Below the pieces are notes generated by a model. That model did not search any database and was not told where the DNA came from. It worked only from the letters and a program-made list of their open reading frames with translations. A program made the translations under genes and the position numbers. This document shows, in pieces, positions 26,047 to 35,759 of a DNA stretch of 64,000 nt. Each line of letters opens with the position of its first letter. The first letter of the stretch is position 1. Source of the stretch: an uncultured bacterium (GTDB lineage Bacteria; Planctomycetota; Phycisphaerae; Phycisphaerales; UBA1924). The DNA lies in NCBI GenBank assembly GCA_903834785.1, contig CAILKP010000093.1, forward strand, positions 1 to 64,000. The letters run 5' to 3'.

Positions 26047-26882
26047 GAGCGGCCTCCCTTGGGACGGCGGAGAGCTGCGCCGAGACCGTCGATCAGCGAA
26101 CCGGTGCGAGGTGCGGGACGCTGGGTCTGCGGGGTGACCGTGTCGATCATCGAGCTGAACTCAACTCGATCCGTACCGGCATCGCTGGTGCCGGAAGCTT
26201 GTGCCGCAGGTGCCTGACGTTCCATCTGCTGCATGGCGTCGTTGAGGTAGCTTTCCATGCTCTTGCCCTCGGCCTGGTTGACGCGAAGGAGAATGGACGC
26301 GACATCCTCGGGCTCGGTGAGCTCGGCCAGGGTGGAGAAGCCGGTGCCGTGCTTGCCGAAGGACTGGCTGAGCAGGAGGACCCGGCGATCCAGCCGGAGC
26401 AGGACGAAGCTGTGATTGCGAGCGACGGGGTAGCGGCCGAGGACCTCGAGCACGCCAGCGGGTGAGCGGCCGCCGGCACCCATGGCGGCGACCAGGCCGG
26501 GGTCGCCCTTGGCCATCTTGCGGACGAACCATGCCGCACCGAGGATGATGGCCAGTACGACGACCAGCGGCCAGAGTTGCGACAGCGTGGACCCCTGCAA
26601 CTCGGTGATGGCTCCGGGAGTGCGATCGATACCGGCGGCAGTGGGGGCCGGGCCGAGCGGCAGCGACTCGTTGGCGTTGCCGATGGTGGGAGCGGTGCGG
26701 ACCGTTTGGAGTGAGGCGGGTGCGGCGGCGGAGCCCGCGGGTGCCGGGACAGAAGCCGTCGGGGTCGAGGGCGCGACAGGGATGTTGTCCGGACCTGACG
26801 CTGAGGCGGTGGACGCCGCGAGAATGGTCGCCAGCAGCAGCACCAGGATCATCAGCAGCCGGAGCAGCGATTCTTTGTTCAT
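26043..26882 (-). CDS. fliO: FliO-like flagellar biosynthesis membrane protein
   Basis: FliO helps assemble FliP rings. This 279-residue version has a signal sequence (to about residue 29), a Pro/Ala/Thr-rich spacer of about 70 residues and one membrane helix (LWPLVVVLAIILGAAWFVRK). A small cytoplasmic FliO domain follows, with VLGRYPVARNHSFVLLRLDRRVLLLSQS. The C-terminal 80 residues are charged and Gln/Ala-rich and have no counterpart in the short enterobacterial FliO. The call rests on the domain pattern and on its place between fliN and fliP, with a 4-nt overlap to fliP. Confidence 0.88.
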   Translation of the reverse strand: MNKESLLRLLMILVLLLATILAASTASASGPDNIPVAPSTPTASVPAPAGSAAAPASLQTVRTAPTIGNANESLPLGPAPTAAGIDRTPGAITELQGSTLSQLWPLVVVLAIILGAAWFVRKMAKGDPGLVAAMGAGGRSPAGVLEVLGRYPVARNHSFVLLRLDRRVLLLSQSFGKHGTGFSTLAELTEPEDVASILLRVNQAEGKSMESYLNDAMQQMERQAPAAQASGTSDAGTDRVEFSSMIDTVTPQTQRPAPRTGSLIDGLGAALRRPKGGRS

Positions 26883-26942
26883 GGTCTCGGCGTCCTTGCC
26901 TGTGTGTGCGTTGCGAGCGAGCGGGGCGGTGAAGGGAGGCGG

Positions 26943-27521
26943 TTACTGGCCATCGAGCAGCGAGGAGTCCAGGATCTCGTTGATGCGGACGCAGAAGTTG
27001 TCGTTGAGAACAAGCACCTCGCCACGGGCGACGGGGCGGTTGTTGACATACACATCAACCGGGTCACCGGCGAGCTTGTCGAGTTCGACGACGGCGCCAG
27101 CGGTCAGCTTGAGGACGTCTTCGATGAGCATCCGGGTGCGGCCGAGCTCGATCTTAACGTTCAGGTTGACATCGCTGAGCAGATTGATGCCCTCGGGCAG
27201 CTGAGCCGAGGTGCGGGTGGCGAAGTTCGGCAGGCTGAACGGCGCGGGGTTGGACGTGCTCGCAGCGGCGGCGACGGCGGCGCTGGCGCCAACGGAGTGC
27301 GAAGCGTGGCCGGCGGGCTGGCTCATGGCCTCGGCCATAGCGGCCGCAACGGGGTCGTTGTCTGCCGCCGCGGCGGCAGGGGCTCCGCCACCCATGGCAC
27401 CAGCGGCGGCGATGGCGGCCTGCACGGCAGCGAGTGCATCGAGTGCGTTCTGGTCGGGTGCGGGCTCTGGCGGGGAGCCGGGTGTGGAACTGGCTGCGGG
27501 CTTGGTGGTTTCGTCGGCCAT
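26943..27521 (-). CDS. fliN: Flagellar motor switch protein FliN
   Basis: FliN forms the lower part of the C-ring and binds CheY-P with FliM. The C-terminal 85 residues are a full SpoA domain ([56 protein letters not shown]). They are preceded by about 105 residues of Ala/Pro-rich low complexity, which makes the protein 192 residues long versus about 130 in enterobacteria. It is the first gene of the fliN-fliO-fliP-fliQ-fliR-flhB-flhA run. The 339-nt gap upstream should hold its promoter. Confidence 0.95.
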   Translation of the reverse strand: MADETTKPAASSTPGSPPEPAPDQNALDALAAVQAAIAAAGAMGGGAPAAAAADNDPVAAAMAEAMSQPAGHASHSVGASAAVAAAASTSNPAPFSLPNFATRTSAQLPEGINLLSDVNLNVKIELGRTRMLIEDVLKLTAGAVVELDKLAGDPVDVYVNNRPVARGEVLVLNDNFCVRINEILDSSLLDGQ

Positions 27522-27860
27522 GGGGCAACAGATCGGCCTCGGCTCGTTTGACCGATCAGCAAATGTGGCCTGCTAGTGTGAACTCCTGCGCGTTTGAGTC
27601 AAAACTGCGCGAGCTGTCGAGCGGATGGGGGGCAGGCTCGGACTGGTGGCGGCGGTTGAAGTGGGGGCGTGGTATGTGACGGCTGTGGGGTATTGACCCT
27701 GCCAATCGTGGCGGGTGCATACTCCGGCGGAGGGTGGCGGCGAGTTCGGGGGCCGACCTGACTCCGAACTTCTTCTTCACGTTTTTGAGTACCCCCTCCG
27801 ATACCATTGCACCGCTTCCGGACCGGCGTACACCCGGTAGGAGCGTAAGGAAGTACGACC
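27522..27860. other. Divergent intergenic region between fliN and the aminotransferase gene
   Basis: This 339-nt gap separates two divergently read genes and must contain promoters for both. The only reasonable candidate I see is the plus-strand one listed at 27693-27723. The last 15 nt before 27861 carry AAGGAAG, a good ribosome-binding site. I see no hairpin with a U-tract, no small gene with a ribosome site and no repeat. Parts are poor in G+C compared with the genes (for example around 27764-27790). Confidence 0.5.
27693..27723 (+). promoter_or_regulatory. Candidate sigma-70 promoter of the aminotransferase gene
   Basis: TTGACC at 27693-27698 is followed either by TGCATA at 27716-27721 (17-nt spacing) or CATACT at 27718-27723 (19-nt spacing). 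Either would give a leader of about 130 nt before the ATG at 27861. It is a match by eye only. Confidence 0.3.
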
Positions 27861-29348
27861 ATGACCACCGCGATGCCCGGTTCAGCCAGTGCCCACGCCC
27901 ACGCCGCCTCAAGCCCGCGGACGCTTGGCGATCAGCTTCACGCCTCACCTGCAGTGGCCGCGGCGATTTCAACCCTGGTCGGCGAGTACGGGGCGAAGGG
28001 GGCGCAGCTGACGGATGCCAAGCCGGGTGATCCTGCGCTCAAGGAGAGTTACGAGGCGCTGATGAAGCGGGCGGGCGATGTGCGCGGCCGCGGGCTGCTG
28101 TATCCGTACCTGGGGACCGGCGTCGGTCGAGGTGCGCTCGTGGAGCTGGCTGACGGCTCGGTGAAGTGGGACATGATCACCGGCATCGGCGTGAACTTCT
28201 TCGGTCACGGCGATACGGACATGCTGGCCACGACGATGCGGGCCAATCTGGCGGACACCGTGATGGCCGGCAACCTGCAGAGCAACTTTGACCACTACAA
28301 GTTCGGCGAGACGCTGCTGGCGATGGCCAAGAAGCACAGCCGGCTGTCGCACGCGTATCTGTCGACTTCCGGCGCCATGGCCAACGAGAATGCGGTGAAG
28401 GTGTGCTATCAGAAGCACGCACCGGCGTCGCGCGTGATCGCGTTTAAGGACTGCTTCATGGGGCGGTCGGTGACGATGAGCCAGATCGGCGATGCCGCGG
28501 CCAACCGGATGGGTGTGCCGCTGTCGACGCTGGTGGACTACATGCCGTTCTACGACGCCGTCGCGGCGGAGCGTATGGGCAAGAAGAAGTACATCGACAT
28601 GTCGGTGTGGCACCTGATGCAGTACATCGAGCGGTACCCCAAGCAGCACGCGTGCTTCATCTTCGAGCTGATCCAGGGCGAGGGTGGGTTCAACGTTGGT
28701 GACCGGGACTGGCTCAAGACGCTGATGGAAGTGTGCAAGGCGCACAACATCGCCGTGTGGGACGACGAGATCCAGTGCTTCGGCCGGACGGAATCCATGT
28801 TCGCCTACGAGTACTTCGATGTCGGGCAGTTCGTCGATGTGTTCTGCGTCGGCAAGATGACGCAGGTGTGCGCGACGCTGTTCACGCCGGAGTACAACCC
28901 CGGGCCGGGCCTGCTCTCGGGCACGTTTACGGGCGGTGCGGTGCCGTTTGCCGCGGGTACGCGGGTGCTGGAGCGGCTGCGCGACGGTGACTTCTACGGA
29001 GCGGAAGGCAAGTTCGCCAAGAGCTTCGGCCACTTCAAGAAGCACGTCAAGGAACTGGCGGCCAAGCACCCGGCATGGTTCCCCCCGGTCATGGGGCCGT
29101 TCGGGCCGGCCGTGGAGGACATCGTCGGCGGCATCGGCGGCATGATGCGGTTCACGCCGTTTGGCGGGAACAAAGAGAAGATCAACAAGGCCTGCAAACA
29201 CTTGTTTGATGAGGGCGTGATCGTGTTCTACTGCGGTCACGGGCCGTACCACATCCGCATGCTGCCGCCGCTGCCGGTGTTTGATGATGCCGACTGGGGC
29301 AAGGTGTTCGCGTGCGTTGAGCGCGGGTTGGCCAAGGCGGCGAGCTAA
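27861..29348 (+). CDS. Class III PLP-dependent aminotransferase, lysine 6-aminotransferase-like
   Basis: This 495-residue enzyme is a fold-type I transaminase of the acetylornithine/4-aminobutyrate group. Visible blocks are YLSTSGAMANENAVKVCYQ, FELIQGEGGFNVGDRDWL, WDDEIQCFGRT (with the PLP-binding Asp) and the Schiff-base lysine Lys332 in CVGKMTQVCATLFTP. The last block is not the usual SKxxxxGxPxGA but resembles the GKKTQVCG block of L-lysine 6-aminotransferases, which make alpha-aminoadipate semialdehyde. Substrate is therefore a guess. The first 30 residues are Ala/Ser/His-rich. The ATG has AAGGAAG upstream. No second pathway gene is adjacent. Confidence 0.85.
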   Translation: MTTAMPGSASAHAHAASSPRTLGDQLHASPAVAAAISTLVGEYGAKGAQLTDAKPGDPALKESYEALMKRAGDVRGRGLLYPYLGTGVGRGALVELADGSVKWDMITGIGVNFFGHGDTDMLATTMRANLADTVMAGNLQSNFDHYKFGETLLAMAKKHSRLSHAYLSTSGAMANENAVKVCYQKHAPASRVIAFKDCFMGRSVTMSQIGDAAANRMGVPLSTLVDYMPFYDAVAAERMGKKKYIDMSVWHLMQYIERYPKQHACFIFELIQGEGGFNVGDRDWLKTLMEVCKAHNIAVWDDEIQCFGRTESMFAYEYFDVGQFVDVFCVGKMTQVCATLFTPEYNPGPGLLSGTFTGGAVPFAAGTRVLERLRDGDFYGAEGKFAKSFGHFKKHVKELAAKHPAWFPPVMGPFGPAVEDIVGGIGGMMRFTPFGGNKEKINKACKHLFDEGVIVFYCGHGPYHIRMLPPLPVFDDADWGKVFACVERGLAKAAS

Positions 29349-29428
29349 AGCCGCCGCCACGCCCAGGCGAACTGTCCGAGCGGGTCGGCAGGATCCTCTG
29401 GCTCTAGAACCAATACTTGATCCGTCGG

Positions 29429-29450
29429 GCACCCCCTGAATGCGGGGTGC
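29429..29450 (+). terminator. Hairpin downstream of the aminotransferase gene
   Basis: GCACCCC (29429-29435) pairs with GGGGTGC (29444-29450) around an 8-nt loop, followed by TTGTCGCGTT. The U-tract is poor, so this is a weak terminator or a leader hairpin of floA, which starts 95 nt downstream. Confidence 0.4.
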
Positions 29451-29544
29451 TTGTCGCGTTGGTCGATGCTAGCATTGGCAGTCCGAGAACGCCGAGGGGA
29501 CGTCTGCCGCGGCGGAGCTTGGAGATTGGAAGGAACTCATCGAA

Positions 29545-30612
29545 ATGGATGTCACGCTCAACGCTGTAGCTCAGGGTCCGCTGGTTCTTGGTTTGACGCC
29601 GACGCTGGCAATCGAGGGTTGGCAGATCGCGCTGCTGGCCGTGGTGCTGCTGGTCGCGCTGGTGGTGGTGGTGATTGTGGGGCAGTTCTTCAACCTGTAC
29701 GTGCAGGCACTGTTCAGCAACGCCAAGGTCACCATGATCGACCTGATCGGCATGCGGCTGCGGAAGGTGGACTCGCGGATCGTTGTGTATTCGCGGATCC
29801 GTGCCGTCAAGGCTGGCCTTGAGTTGTCGACGGCTCAGCTTGAGTCGCACTATCTGGCCGGTGGACGCGTGTCGCAGGTTGTGACGGCGATGATCTCCGC
29901 CCAGAAAGCTCGAATCCCGCTGACCTGGGATGCGGCGACGGCGATTGACCTTGCTGGTCGTGACATTCTTGATGCGGTGAACACGTCGGTGAACCCGAAG
30001 GTCATTGACTGCCCGGCTCAGGACGGGCCGCGCTCGACGATCGATGCGGTGGCGCAGGATGGCATCCAGCTCAAGGCCAAGGCCCGCGTGACGGTGCGGA
30101 CGAACATCGCACGTCTGGTCGGTGGTGCGACGGAAGAGACGATCATCGCCCGCGTCGGCGAGGGCATCGTCACGACGATCGGCTCAGCCCGCAGCCACAA
30201 GGAAGTGCTGGAGAACCCGGACAACATCTCCAAGACCGTGATGGCCAAGGGCCTCGACGCGGGAACGGCGTTCGAGATTCTGTCGATCGACATCGCGGAT
30301 ATTGACGTCGGTGACAACATCGGTGCCCAGCTCAAGACCGCTCAGGCCGATGCCGACAAGAAGATGGCCCAGGCCGAGGCCGAAAGCCGCGCTGCGAAGG
30401 CCCGCGCCCTTGAGCAAGAGAACAAGGCCAAGATCGAGGAGAACAAGGCGCTGGTCGTGCTGGCCGAGGCGGAGATTCCGCGGGCGATTGCCAACGCGTT
30501 TAACAGCGGCAACCTCGGCGTGATGGACTACTACCGCTTCAAGAACCTGCAGTCCGATACGCAGATGCGGTCGGCGATAGCCGGTGGCGGCCAGCAGACC
30601 GCCCCGCACTGA
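29545..30612 (+). CDS. floA: Flotillin-like membrane scaffold protein FloA
   Basis: FloA is an SPFH-related scaffold of functional membrane microdomains in bacteria. The 355-residue protein has one N-terminal hydrophobic segment (about residues 28-50), then the FloA core with [17 protein letters not shown], the [23 protein letters not shown] stretch, and TRTNIA-like [29 protein letters not shown] Glu/Ala/Lys-rich coiled coil occupies about 265-315 and is followed by the conserved [13 protein letters not shown] tail. Family length is about 330. An intrinsic terminator follows. Its proximity to a convergent DUF350 / ATP-grasp / YgiB-like cluster suggests a membrane-stress neighbourhood (inference). 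Confidence 0.95.
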   Translation: MDVTLNAVAQGPLVLGLTPTLAIEGWQIALLAVVLLVALVVVVIVGQFFNLYVQALFSNAKVTMIDLIGMRLRKVDSRIVVYSRIRAVKAGLELSTAQLESHYLAGGRVSQVVTAMISAQKARIPLTWDAATAIDLAGRDILDAVNTSVNPKVIDCPAQDGPRSTIDAVAQDGIQLKAKARVTVRTNIARLVGGATEETIIARVGEGIVTTIGSARSHKEVLENPDNISKTVMAKGLDAGTAFEILSIDIADIDVGDNIGAQLKTAQADADKKMAQAEAESRAAKARALEQENKAKIEENKALVVLAEAEIPRAIANAFNSGNLGVMDYYRFKNLQSDTQMRSAIAGGGQQTAPH

Positions 30613-30673
30613 GTGCGTGATCGTTGATCGCAGACTCCTGCGGTTGACGCATGAGTTGAGTGCATGAACAACG

Positions 30674-30708
30674 AAGGCCCGGTACACCGTGTTGGTGTAC
30701 CGGGCCTT
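30674..30708 (+). terminator. Intrinsic terminator after floA
   Basis: Perfect 15-bp arms AAGGCCCGGTACACC / GGTGTACCGGGCCTT surround a 5-nt loop and are followed by GTTATTTTC. This is the strongest terminator signal in this part of the window and separates floA from the next membrane protein gene. Confidence 0.9.
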
Positions 30709-30814
30709 GTTATTTTCTACGCCCCTGCCCCCCGCAGGCAGGGGAGACATACCGGACCGGCGTTTGCCGTGGTTCGGCGGCTGCGGCGTCCGCGGCCGAG
30801 CCGTACGCTTTGAC

Positions 30815-31381
30815 ATGCCATGGACCATTCGAGCGTTGCAGCTGATCAGCACCCTTTCACTGGCGATCTGGACGGGGGTGCTGGTGATGACCGGTGCCGC
30901 GGCAGGGTTCACCTTCGCCACGCTCAAGGGGCTTTCACCGGCGATCAGCGGTTACGCGGTGCCGCCGGCTGAGCAGTGGCAGCTGGTTGGGGGTATGGTC
31001 GCCAATCGCTTCTTTGTTGCCGCGGATGTTGTGGGATACATCTGCTGCGGGCTCGCGGCGGTGTCGCTGGCGTTGCTGTTCGGGCTTCGCCGGCTCATGG
31101 GCATCAGTCGCCCGCACCTGATCACCCGGGTGCTGACGGTGGCGGCGGTGCTGATGATCTTCAGCTATCAGCTCTTTGTGCTCGGCCCGCGGATGGCCGA
31201 GAACCTGTCGGCGTACTGGGATGCCGCGGCGAAGGGAGATCAGCAGGTGATGGCCACCCGCAAGGCGGCGTTTGATGCGGACCATCCGGTGGCTAGCAAG
31301 GTGCTTTCGGCCCTGGCTGTGGCAACTCTGCTGGCGGCCAGTGCCAGCGCGTGGCCGAGCCAGCGTGAGGGGACGTTGTAG
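30815..31381 (+). CDS. DUF4149-like four-helix membrane protein
   Basis: The 188-residue protein starts at MPWTIRALQL; an upstream in-frame ATG lies inside the floA terminator and is rejected. Four hydrophobic segments lie at about residues 12-35, 65-90, 105-122 and 160-180. The third is preceded by a basic loop (RRLMGISRPHLITR), and a soluble loop at 125-160 holds ENLSAYWDAAAKGD. This pattern, with a conserved GP-R-x-M in the third loop, resembles the DUF4149/TMEM205-like family, but I base that on shape more than on a signature. Function is unknown. Confidence 0.6.
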   Translation: MPWTIRALQLISTLSLAIWTGVLVMTGAAAGFTFATLKGLSPAISGYAVPPAEQWQLVGGMVANRFFVAADVVGYICCGLAAVSLALLFGLRRLMGISRPHLITRVLTVAAVLMIFSYQLFVLGPRMAENLSAYWDAAAKGDQQVMATRKAAFDADHPVASKVLSALAVATLLAASASAWPSQREGTL

Positions 31382-31413
31382 GCGGAGTGCTGCCTTGCGG
31401 CCGTCGTGCGGAT

Positions 31414-31701
31414 TCAGCCAGCGATCGCCTTGCTTACAACGATCGCCACCCCGATGATGACTGCGGCGGCGACAATCGCGACGGCGTTGTTCTTGTTCTC
31501 AGTGAGTTCTTTCTGCACGTCGATCTTCGGCGTGACCACGTCAAACGCCTTGAAGCCCAGCAGCACCAGCACCAGGCCGACAAGGCCGAACGCGGCGGCG
31601 GCGAGCAGCGCCTCGCCCATGGTCTGGGCTTGCCATGGGACGTGCGGTACTGAGGTGGGGGCAACACCGAGAAGGAGCGGCAAGAGAGAAGATGCGTGCA
31701 T
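31414..31701 (-). CDS. DUF350 (YjfL-like) membrane protein
   Basis: This 95-residue protein contains two hydrophobic segments separated by the conserved loop GFKAFDVVTPKIDVQKELTE and NKNNAVAIV, the signature of DUF350 (UPF0719, E. coli YjfL). An N-terminal signal-like stretch precedes them. I chose the ATG with AAGGA 9 nt upstream; the open frame has an ATG nine codons earlier. It is the last gene of a three-gene cluster, 57 nt after the ATP-grasp gene, the same partnership as yjfL with yjfC in E. coli. Confidence 0.85.
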   Translation of the reverse strand: MHASSLLPLLLGVAPTSVPHVPWQAQTMGEALLAAAAFGLVGLVLVLLGFKAFDVVTPKIDVQKELTENKNNAVAIVAAAVIIGVAIVVSKAIAG

Positions 31702-31758
31702 CAGAGAGGTTCCTTTGGCATGTGGCACAACGGAGACGTTGCCGGTTGGGATGTGGAG

Positions 31759-32901
31759 TTAACGGGTGAAATAGTGGGGGATGAACGCGCTGAGGTTGCT
31801 GGTGATCCGGGACTGGTCTTCGCGGATACCCAGGCCTGAGGCCTTCTCGCCGATCATCCATGCGCCCATAACGGGTCGCATGCCGTCGAAGCTGGGGAGT
31901 TCGACAGCCTGCTGCCAGATGTACTGCGGCGTGGCGCCTCCGGCGGTGGTGCCGTAGGGGCCATCGGACTCTTCGACAACCTCGCTGCCGCGGCTGATGC
32001 GGACGTTGGCACCCTCGCGTGACCGCAGCGGTTTGCGGACGACGTGGCCCGGCAATTCATTGAAGGCGGCAGGCAGGATGTAGGGCGATGAAGGGAACAG
32101 CGTGTGCAGGACGACGAGGATGCCCTTGCTGGAGAGGATGGATTTCCACGCTGGTTCCAGCCAGCGCGTCGATCCGGCCTGCAGGTTGGCACCGAACTGG
32201 TCGGTGAAGATCCACTCCCAGGGGTAGAGCTTAAAGCAGGTGGACATCGGGCGGGACTCGGTGTCGACGAACATGTTCCGGCCGCGGTCCCAGCCGATCT
32301 CGCTCATGCCCATCTGCTCGGTCACGAAGCCCGCCTGCTCTGCGGTGTCGCGCAGGTAGCCGCAGGTCATGATGTCCTCGGTGGTGTCCATCGATGCAAA
32401 GTGGATCAGCCCGCCGCGGAGCAGGCCGAACTGACCCCAGCGGGCGATGAGATCCTCGTGGATGCTGTTGAACTGATCCGTGTTGGGATACACATCTTTC
32501 ATCCAGTACCACTGGGTGACGGCGGATTCGATCAGTGCGGTCGGCGTGTCCGCGTTGTACTCCAGCAGCTTGGGTGAGTTGCTGCCGTCATAGGCAAAAT
32601 CGAACCGGCCGTAGAGGTGCTTGTCGCGGCGCTTCCAACTCGCGGTAACGAGGGGGCGGTACGGTTCCGGGATGCCGACCATGTCCCACAGGCCCTCGCT
32701 GACGACTGCATCAACGGCCTGCATGCACATGGCGTGGACCTGCTCGGCGGCCACGGCGATCTGCTCGATCTGTGTGCCCGTGAAGCGATAGCAGGCCGAC
32801 TCGTTCCAGAGGTCGCAGTCATCGACCGTGCGGTAGACCAGGCCTTGCCGTGTGACGGTGTCCTGCCAGCCGTCGCGGGGGGTGATGAGTTCGCGCTTCA
32901 T
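31759..32901 (-). CDS. Glutathionylspermidine synthase-like ATP-grasp ligase (YjfC/YgiC family)
   Basis: The 380-residue protein belongs to the pre-ATP-grasp/ATP-grasp group related to the synthetase half of glutathionylspermidine synthase, which joins a carboxylate to an amine using ATP. Visible signatures are YGRFDFAYDG, LLEYNADTPTAL, WEWIFTDQFG, LEPAWKSILSSKGILVVLHT, VRKPLRSREGANV and a C-terminal GAWMIGEKASGLGIREDQ. Substrates of the short YgiC/YjfC type are unknown. The ATG lies 2 nt after the stop codon of the upstream Gly-rich gene, so the two are coupled. No amidase domain is fused, unlike E. coli Gsp. Confidence 0.9.
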   Translation of the reverse strand: MKRELITPRDGWQDTVTRQGLVYRTVDDCDLWNESACYRFTGTQIEQIAVAAEQVHAMCMQAVDAVVSEGLWDMVGIPEPYRPLVTASWKRRDKHLYGRFDFAYDGSNSPKLLEYNADTPTALIESAVTQWYWMKDVYPNTDQFNSIHEDLIARWGQFGLLRGGLIHFASMDTTEDIMTCGYLRDTAEQAGFVTEQMGMSEIGWDRGRNMFVDTESRPMSTCFKLYPWEWIFTDQFGANLQAGSTRWLEPAWKSILSSKGILVVLHTLFPSSPYILPAAFNELPGHVVRKPLRSREGANVRISRGSEVVEESDGPYGTTAGGATPQYIWQQAVELPSFDGMRPVMGAWMIGEKASGLGIREDQSRITSNLSAFIPHYFTR

Positions 32902-32903
32902 GG

Positions 32904-33191
32904 TTACGACCCTCCACCGCTGGCGTTTCCTGACCCGCCGAAGCCGCCACGGCTGACTCCTGAGTTGCTGGGCGCGGAGGCTGGAGGTGAGGATGGGTTG
33001 CCGCCCGACATGAAGCCGGACCGCCCGCCGAAGAACGGGATAAAGCCCCCGCCGCCATAGCCGCCGCCGGTGCCCGGCCCGCTGCACTGACTGACCAGCA
33101 GGGTGGCACCGAGGGCGGCTGCGAGTCCCGCAGTGATGACCAGAGGAACTGCCGCGCTTGATCGCCGCTGATTGGGATCTCCGAAGTCCAT
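32904..33191 (-). CDS. Short Gly-rich membrane protein, YgiB/YjfM (DUF1190)-like
   Basis: The 95-residue protein has one hydrophobic segment (about residues 14-36) ending in a Cys, then a Gly-rich stretch (GGGYGGGGFIPFFGG, then FMSGG) and a C-terminal VSRGGFGGSG. E. coli YgiB and YjfM are longer lipoproteins with a related Gly/Met/Phe-rich middle and a C-terminal RGGFG motif, and are encoded just before ygiC or yjfC. Here the gene sits 2 nt before the YgiC-like ATP-grasp gene. I infer a reduced DUF1190 protein; the RGGFG tail may be what the ligase acts on. Confidence 0.55.
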   Translation of the reverse strand: MDFGDPNQRRSSAAVPLVITAGLAAALGATLLVSQCSGPGTGGGYGGGGFIPFFGGRSGFMSGGNPSSPPASAPSNSGVSRGGFGGSGNASGGGS

Positions 33192-33330
33192 GACGGAGTG
33201 TACCGAGTGAGGCGGGCCGGTCCAGCGGCGTCCGTAGCGTGTTATTCAGTAAAAAACGCCACTATGCGTGGCGTTTGGGAAGCGTTGCGGCTCCAACAGA
33301 CAGATGAATCAAGCGTTTGAACCGGCCGTT

Positions 33331-34494
<1,164 letters not shown>

Positions 34495-34804
34495 AGGGGG
34501 CAAGGTTAGCAGGCTGGTTGGGTTGTGGGCACCCGTTCCGGTGCCTTTTTGTTTGATCGCAGCGTTGATTCTGGGCAAAAACAGGGGATCGAACTGTCAC
34601 TGCGCCGGCCCCTGTCGCGATCGGACGAGCACTTCCTCGGGGCGACCTAGGGGTGCGGCGAATCCTGATCTCTGGCTCCGGCGAAGTCGCGACCGTACCA
34701 TCGGCCCCTCTGAGTCTGGCGGTTGTGAACCGGGGATCTCCCGGTTCCGGCTTCCCGCGTAGCTGATCCTGGTCCTGTATTCCCTTTTCTGGAGCTGAAC
34801 TGAA
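34495..34804. other. Divergent intergenic region between hpnH and the exported cyclophilin
   Basis: The 310-nt gap separates two divergent genes. It holds an inverted repeat at 34727-34747 (GAACCGGG, 5-nt loop, CCCGGTTC) that would form a leader hairpin about 57 nt before the cyclophilin start, without a following U-tract. A GGAG at 10 nt before the ATG is the ribosome site. I see no convincing promoter hexamers, and no small gene. Confidence 0.45.
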
Positions 34805-35623
34805 ATGAACCACAAGTGCACGCTGATCGCCGCCGCTCTGGCCCTTCTGGGCGGTGTGAACGGGACAACTCTGGCCAAGCCCGCAACCCCGGCTCCCGCT
34901 CCGGCGGCACCTGCCACAGCTCCGGCGAAGCCCGCAGCTCCGGCAGCAACCCCGGCCGCCAAGCCGGCCGAAGCGGCCAAGGACGCGGCCGTGGAGAAGG
35001 TCGTGTACGCGGTTATTCAGACGAGCCTGGGTGACATCGTCGTCGAACTCAACGGCGAGAAGGCGCCGATCTCGACGAAGAACTTCGTTTCGTACATGGA
35101 CCGCGGGCACTACGACGGGACGATCTTCCACCGCGTGATCAATGGCTTCATGATCCAGGGCGGCGGCTTCACCGCTGACATGAAGGAAAAGGGAGCTGAT
35201 GCCCCGATCAAGAACGAGTGGCAGAACGGCCTGAAAAACAAGCGCGGCACGATTGCCATGGCCCGCAAGGGTGACCGTCGCCCCAACCCTGAGACCGTCA
35301 ACTCAGCGACCTGCCAGTTTTACATCAATGTGGTTGACAACAACGGCCTGGACCAGCCGCAGGCCGACGGCGGTGCCTATGCCGTGTTCGGGCAGGTGAT
35401 CTCCGGTATGGAAGTGGTCGACAAGATCCGCGCCGTCAAGACCGGCCCGAAGGGCGGCATGGGCGATGTTCCGCTTGAGGCGGTGACGATCAACAAGATT
35501 CGCAAGGCGACGGCCGAGGAAGTGGCCAAGACCAAGACGCCGGCTGCCGCTCCCGCTCCGGCCGCAACCCCTGCCCCGGCGCCCGCTCCGGCCCCGGCCG
35601 CGGGCGACAAGCCCGGCAAGTAA
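34805..35623 (+). CDS. Exported peptidyl-prolyl cis-trans isomerase (cyclophilin type)
   Basis: This 272-residue protein has a signal peptide (hydrophobic to about residue 22, then TTLAKP). An Ala/Pro linker of about 40 residues follows, then a cyclophilin domain from about residue 68 to 235. Core motifs are GDIVVELNGEKAPIS, NFVSYMDRGHYDGTIFHRVI, MIQGGGF, INEW-like IKNEWQNGLKN, MARKGD, SATCQFYINVVDN and YAVFGQVISGM. It ends in a second Ala/Pro-rich tail. It should fold proteins outside the cytoplasm. The next gene is a close paralogue without the signal peptide and linkers. A terminator follows. Confidence 0.93.
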   Translation: MNHKCTLIAAALALLGGVNGTTLAKPATPAPAPAAPATAPAKPAAPAATPAAKPAEAAKDAAVEKVVYAVIQTSLGDIVVELNGEKAPISTKNFVSYMDRGHYDGTIFHRVINGFMIQGGGFTADMKEKGADAPIKNEWQNGLKNKRGTIAMARKGDRRPNPETVNSATCQFYINVVDNNGLDQPQADGGAYAVFGQVISGMEVVDKIRAVKTGPKGGMGDVPLEAVTINKIRKATAEEVAKTKTPAAAPAPAATPAPAPAPAPAAGDKPGK

Positions 35624-35651
35624 CTGCGTTGGGCTGGAGGCAACGATGTAC

Positions 35652-35677
35652 CCCCGGACCGGTCGCCCGGTCCGGGG
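35652..35677 (+). terminator. Intrinsic terminator after the exported cyclophilin gene
   Basis: An 11-bp perfect stem CCCCGGACCGG / CCGGTCCGGGG with the 4-nt loop TCGC is followed by TTTTCTTTC. It is a classical rho-independent terminator. Confidence 0.92.
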
Positions 35678-35759
35678 TTTTCTTTCTGGTGTCAAGTACC
35701 TGTGCACACGTCCGGCCAGAGTGGCCGGGCGGAGTGCGTTTTTAGGAAGTGAGATTCAA

